The position numbers and the translations under genes were made by a program. The notes beneath the pieces are model-generated. The model was not told the DNA's origin and did no database searches. It saw only the letters and a list, made by a program, of their open reading frames with translations. From positions 186,001-250,000 of the forward strand of contig NW_026705298.1 in the NCBI RefSeq assembly GCF_029867415.1: a stretch of DNA of 64,000 nucleotides, given 5' to 3'. Source of the DNA: Vicia villosa (taxonomy: Eukaryota; Streptophyta; Magnoliopsida; Fabales; Fabaceae). The number at the start of each line of letters is the position of its first letter. The stretch's first letter is position 1. Below, in pieces: positions 63,281 to 64,000 of this stretch.

Positions 63281-63850
63281 ATTTATATTAGTAGTCAATG
63301 CGAGTTAGAATGTAAATTATAGATGAATAAAATTGTTATCACAAATAATAAAATCAACGCACACTAAGCCAAATTTGGACTTTAAGAATGTTCATTTAAG
63401 AATATTTATATTAAATTCTTTGAATAGAGGAAACGCTTTTTGTAAGAACTATTGTTGATATTTAAATAAAAATGTTTATAGGGCTTCATATAAAAGCGTT
63501 GTAAATATGTTTAAAAATACAAAAATGTTATTCATTTAACAACTCTTTTTTTTTTTAATTCTAAAAAATTACAACACTTTCTGGAAAAAGAAATGTTGTA
63601 AACCTGTTTAAAAATTAACAAAAAAAATCATATCAACAATGCTTTTTAAAAAAAAAAATTGCTCTTAAAATTAACAACATTTTTTATATATAAAAAAAAA
63701 AAGGGAGAATGGTGGTCAATGCTCACCATCTTCATCTAATTCCTTCATTTTTCATGATTCATGAATACGAGAGCCGTTCTATGTAATTTCTCTACTATCT
63801 TTCACGTGTTTTAATGTTCCTCCTCTTTATCTCTCACATATCTAAGTTAG

Positions 63851-63944
<94 letters not shown>

Positions 63945-64000
63945 CTCATATGTTCCGTGTAAACCATCGTAGTTCATATATACATTTTTAAGTTATTGAT
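63281..64000. other. AT-rich end of window with TA microsatellite
   Basis: Contains two copies of a GTTGTAAAYMTGTTTAAAAAT motif (about 63498 and 63595) like those in CACTA subterminal regions, and a TA tract at 63854-63943. No gene seen. Confidence 0.45.

Overview
This is plant nuclear DNA, very probably from a temperate legume (Vicia, Lathyrus, Pisum or Trifolium type). The evidence is the families present: a SIRE/Maximus-type Ty1/copia element with an extra ORF, a Ty3/gypsy family primed by tRNA-Asp, CACTA elements with AGCGCTTT subterminal repeats, hAT, MULE and fold-back elements, and long AT microsatellites. The species is inferred. I saw no rRNA gene, tRNA gene, CRISPR array or prokaryotic feature.

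Only two host genes are convincing, both on the minus strand. At 4600-8031 is a subfamily XI LRR receptor kinase of the Arabidopsis At1g17230 type. It has one intron and one missing base near 7380 that breaks the frame. At 48256-49704 is an intact, intronless AGC VIII kinase of the WAG1/WAG2 type, which acts in polar auxin transport.

Region 1-4060 holds the leader of a gypsy element, a LINE fragment and a 1.4 kb fold-back element. Region 8919-35083 is one old, minus-strand Ty1/copia element (called C here). Its left LTR has been split by three insertions, each with its own target duplication: CACTA-1 (9141-12926, GGT), a 16 kb SIRE-like element A (13006-28996, CACTT) and a solo gypsy LTR D (29201-30630, GTTAG). 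CACTA-1 holds a hAT MITE. The 3' LTR of A holds gypsy element B (target ATTTC), now rearranged into a solo LTR plus a second LTR with leader. The result is an almost identical 1804 bp direct repeat 3731 bp apart.

Region 35084-48255 is repeat-dominated: MITEs, a gypsy LTR split by a MITE carrying a 103 bp GA tract, a 112 bp TAA tract, and CACTA-2 (42164-46441, target AAA) inserted into an antisense Transposase_28-like fragment. CACTA-2 holds a five-exon gene that stays open when spliced. It joins a transposase-associated domain directly to a Ulp1/C48 protease domain and is the best candidate here for something functional and little described. After the WAG gene, 49905-64000 holds a decayed LINE split by a hAT MITE, a MULE-type MITE, a TTCCGAA-repeat MULE with a small ORF and an internal hairpin, a decayed plant-mobile-domain (MAIN-like) transposon, and simple repeats.

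The two kinases are not visibly linked in function. The architecture is mainly a record of successive transposition and recombination.
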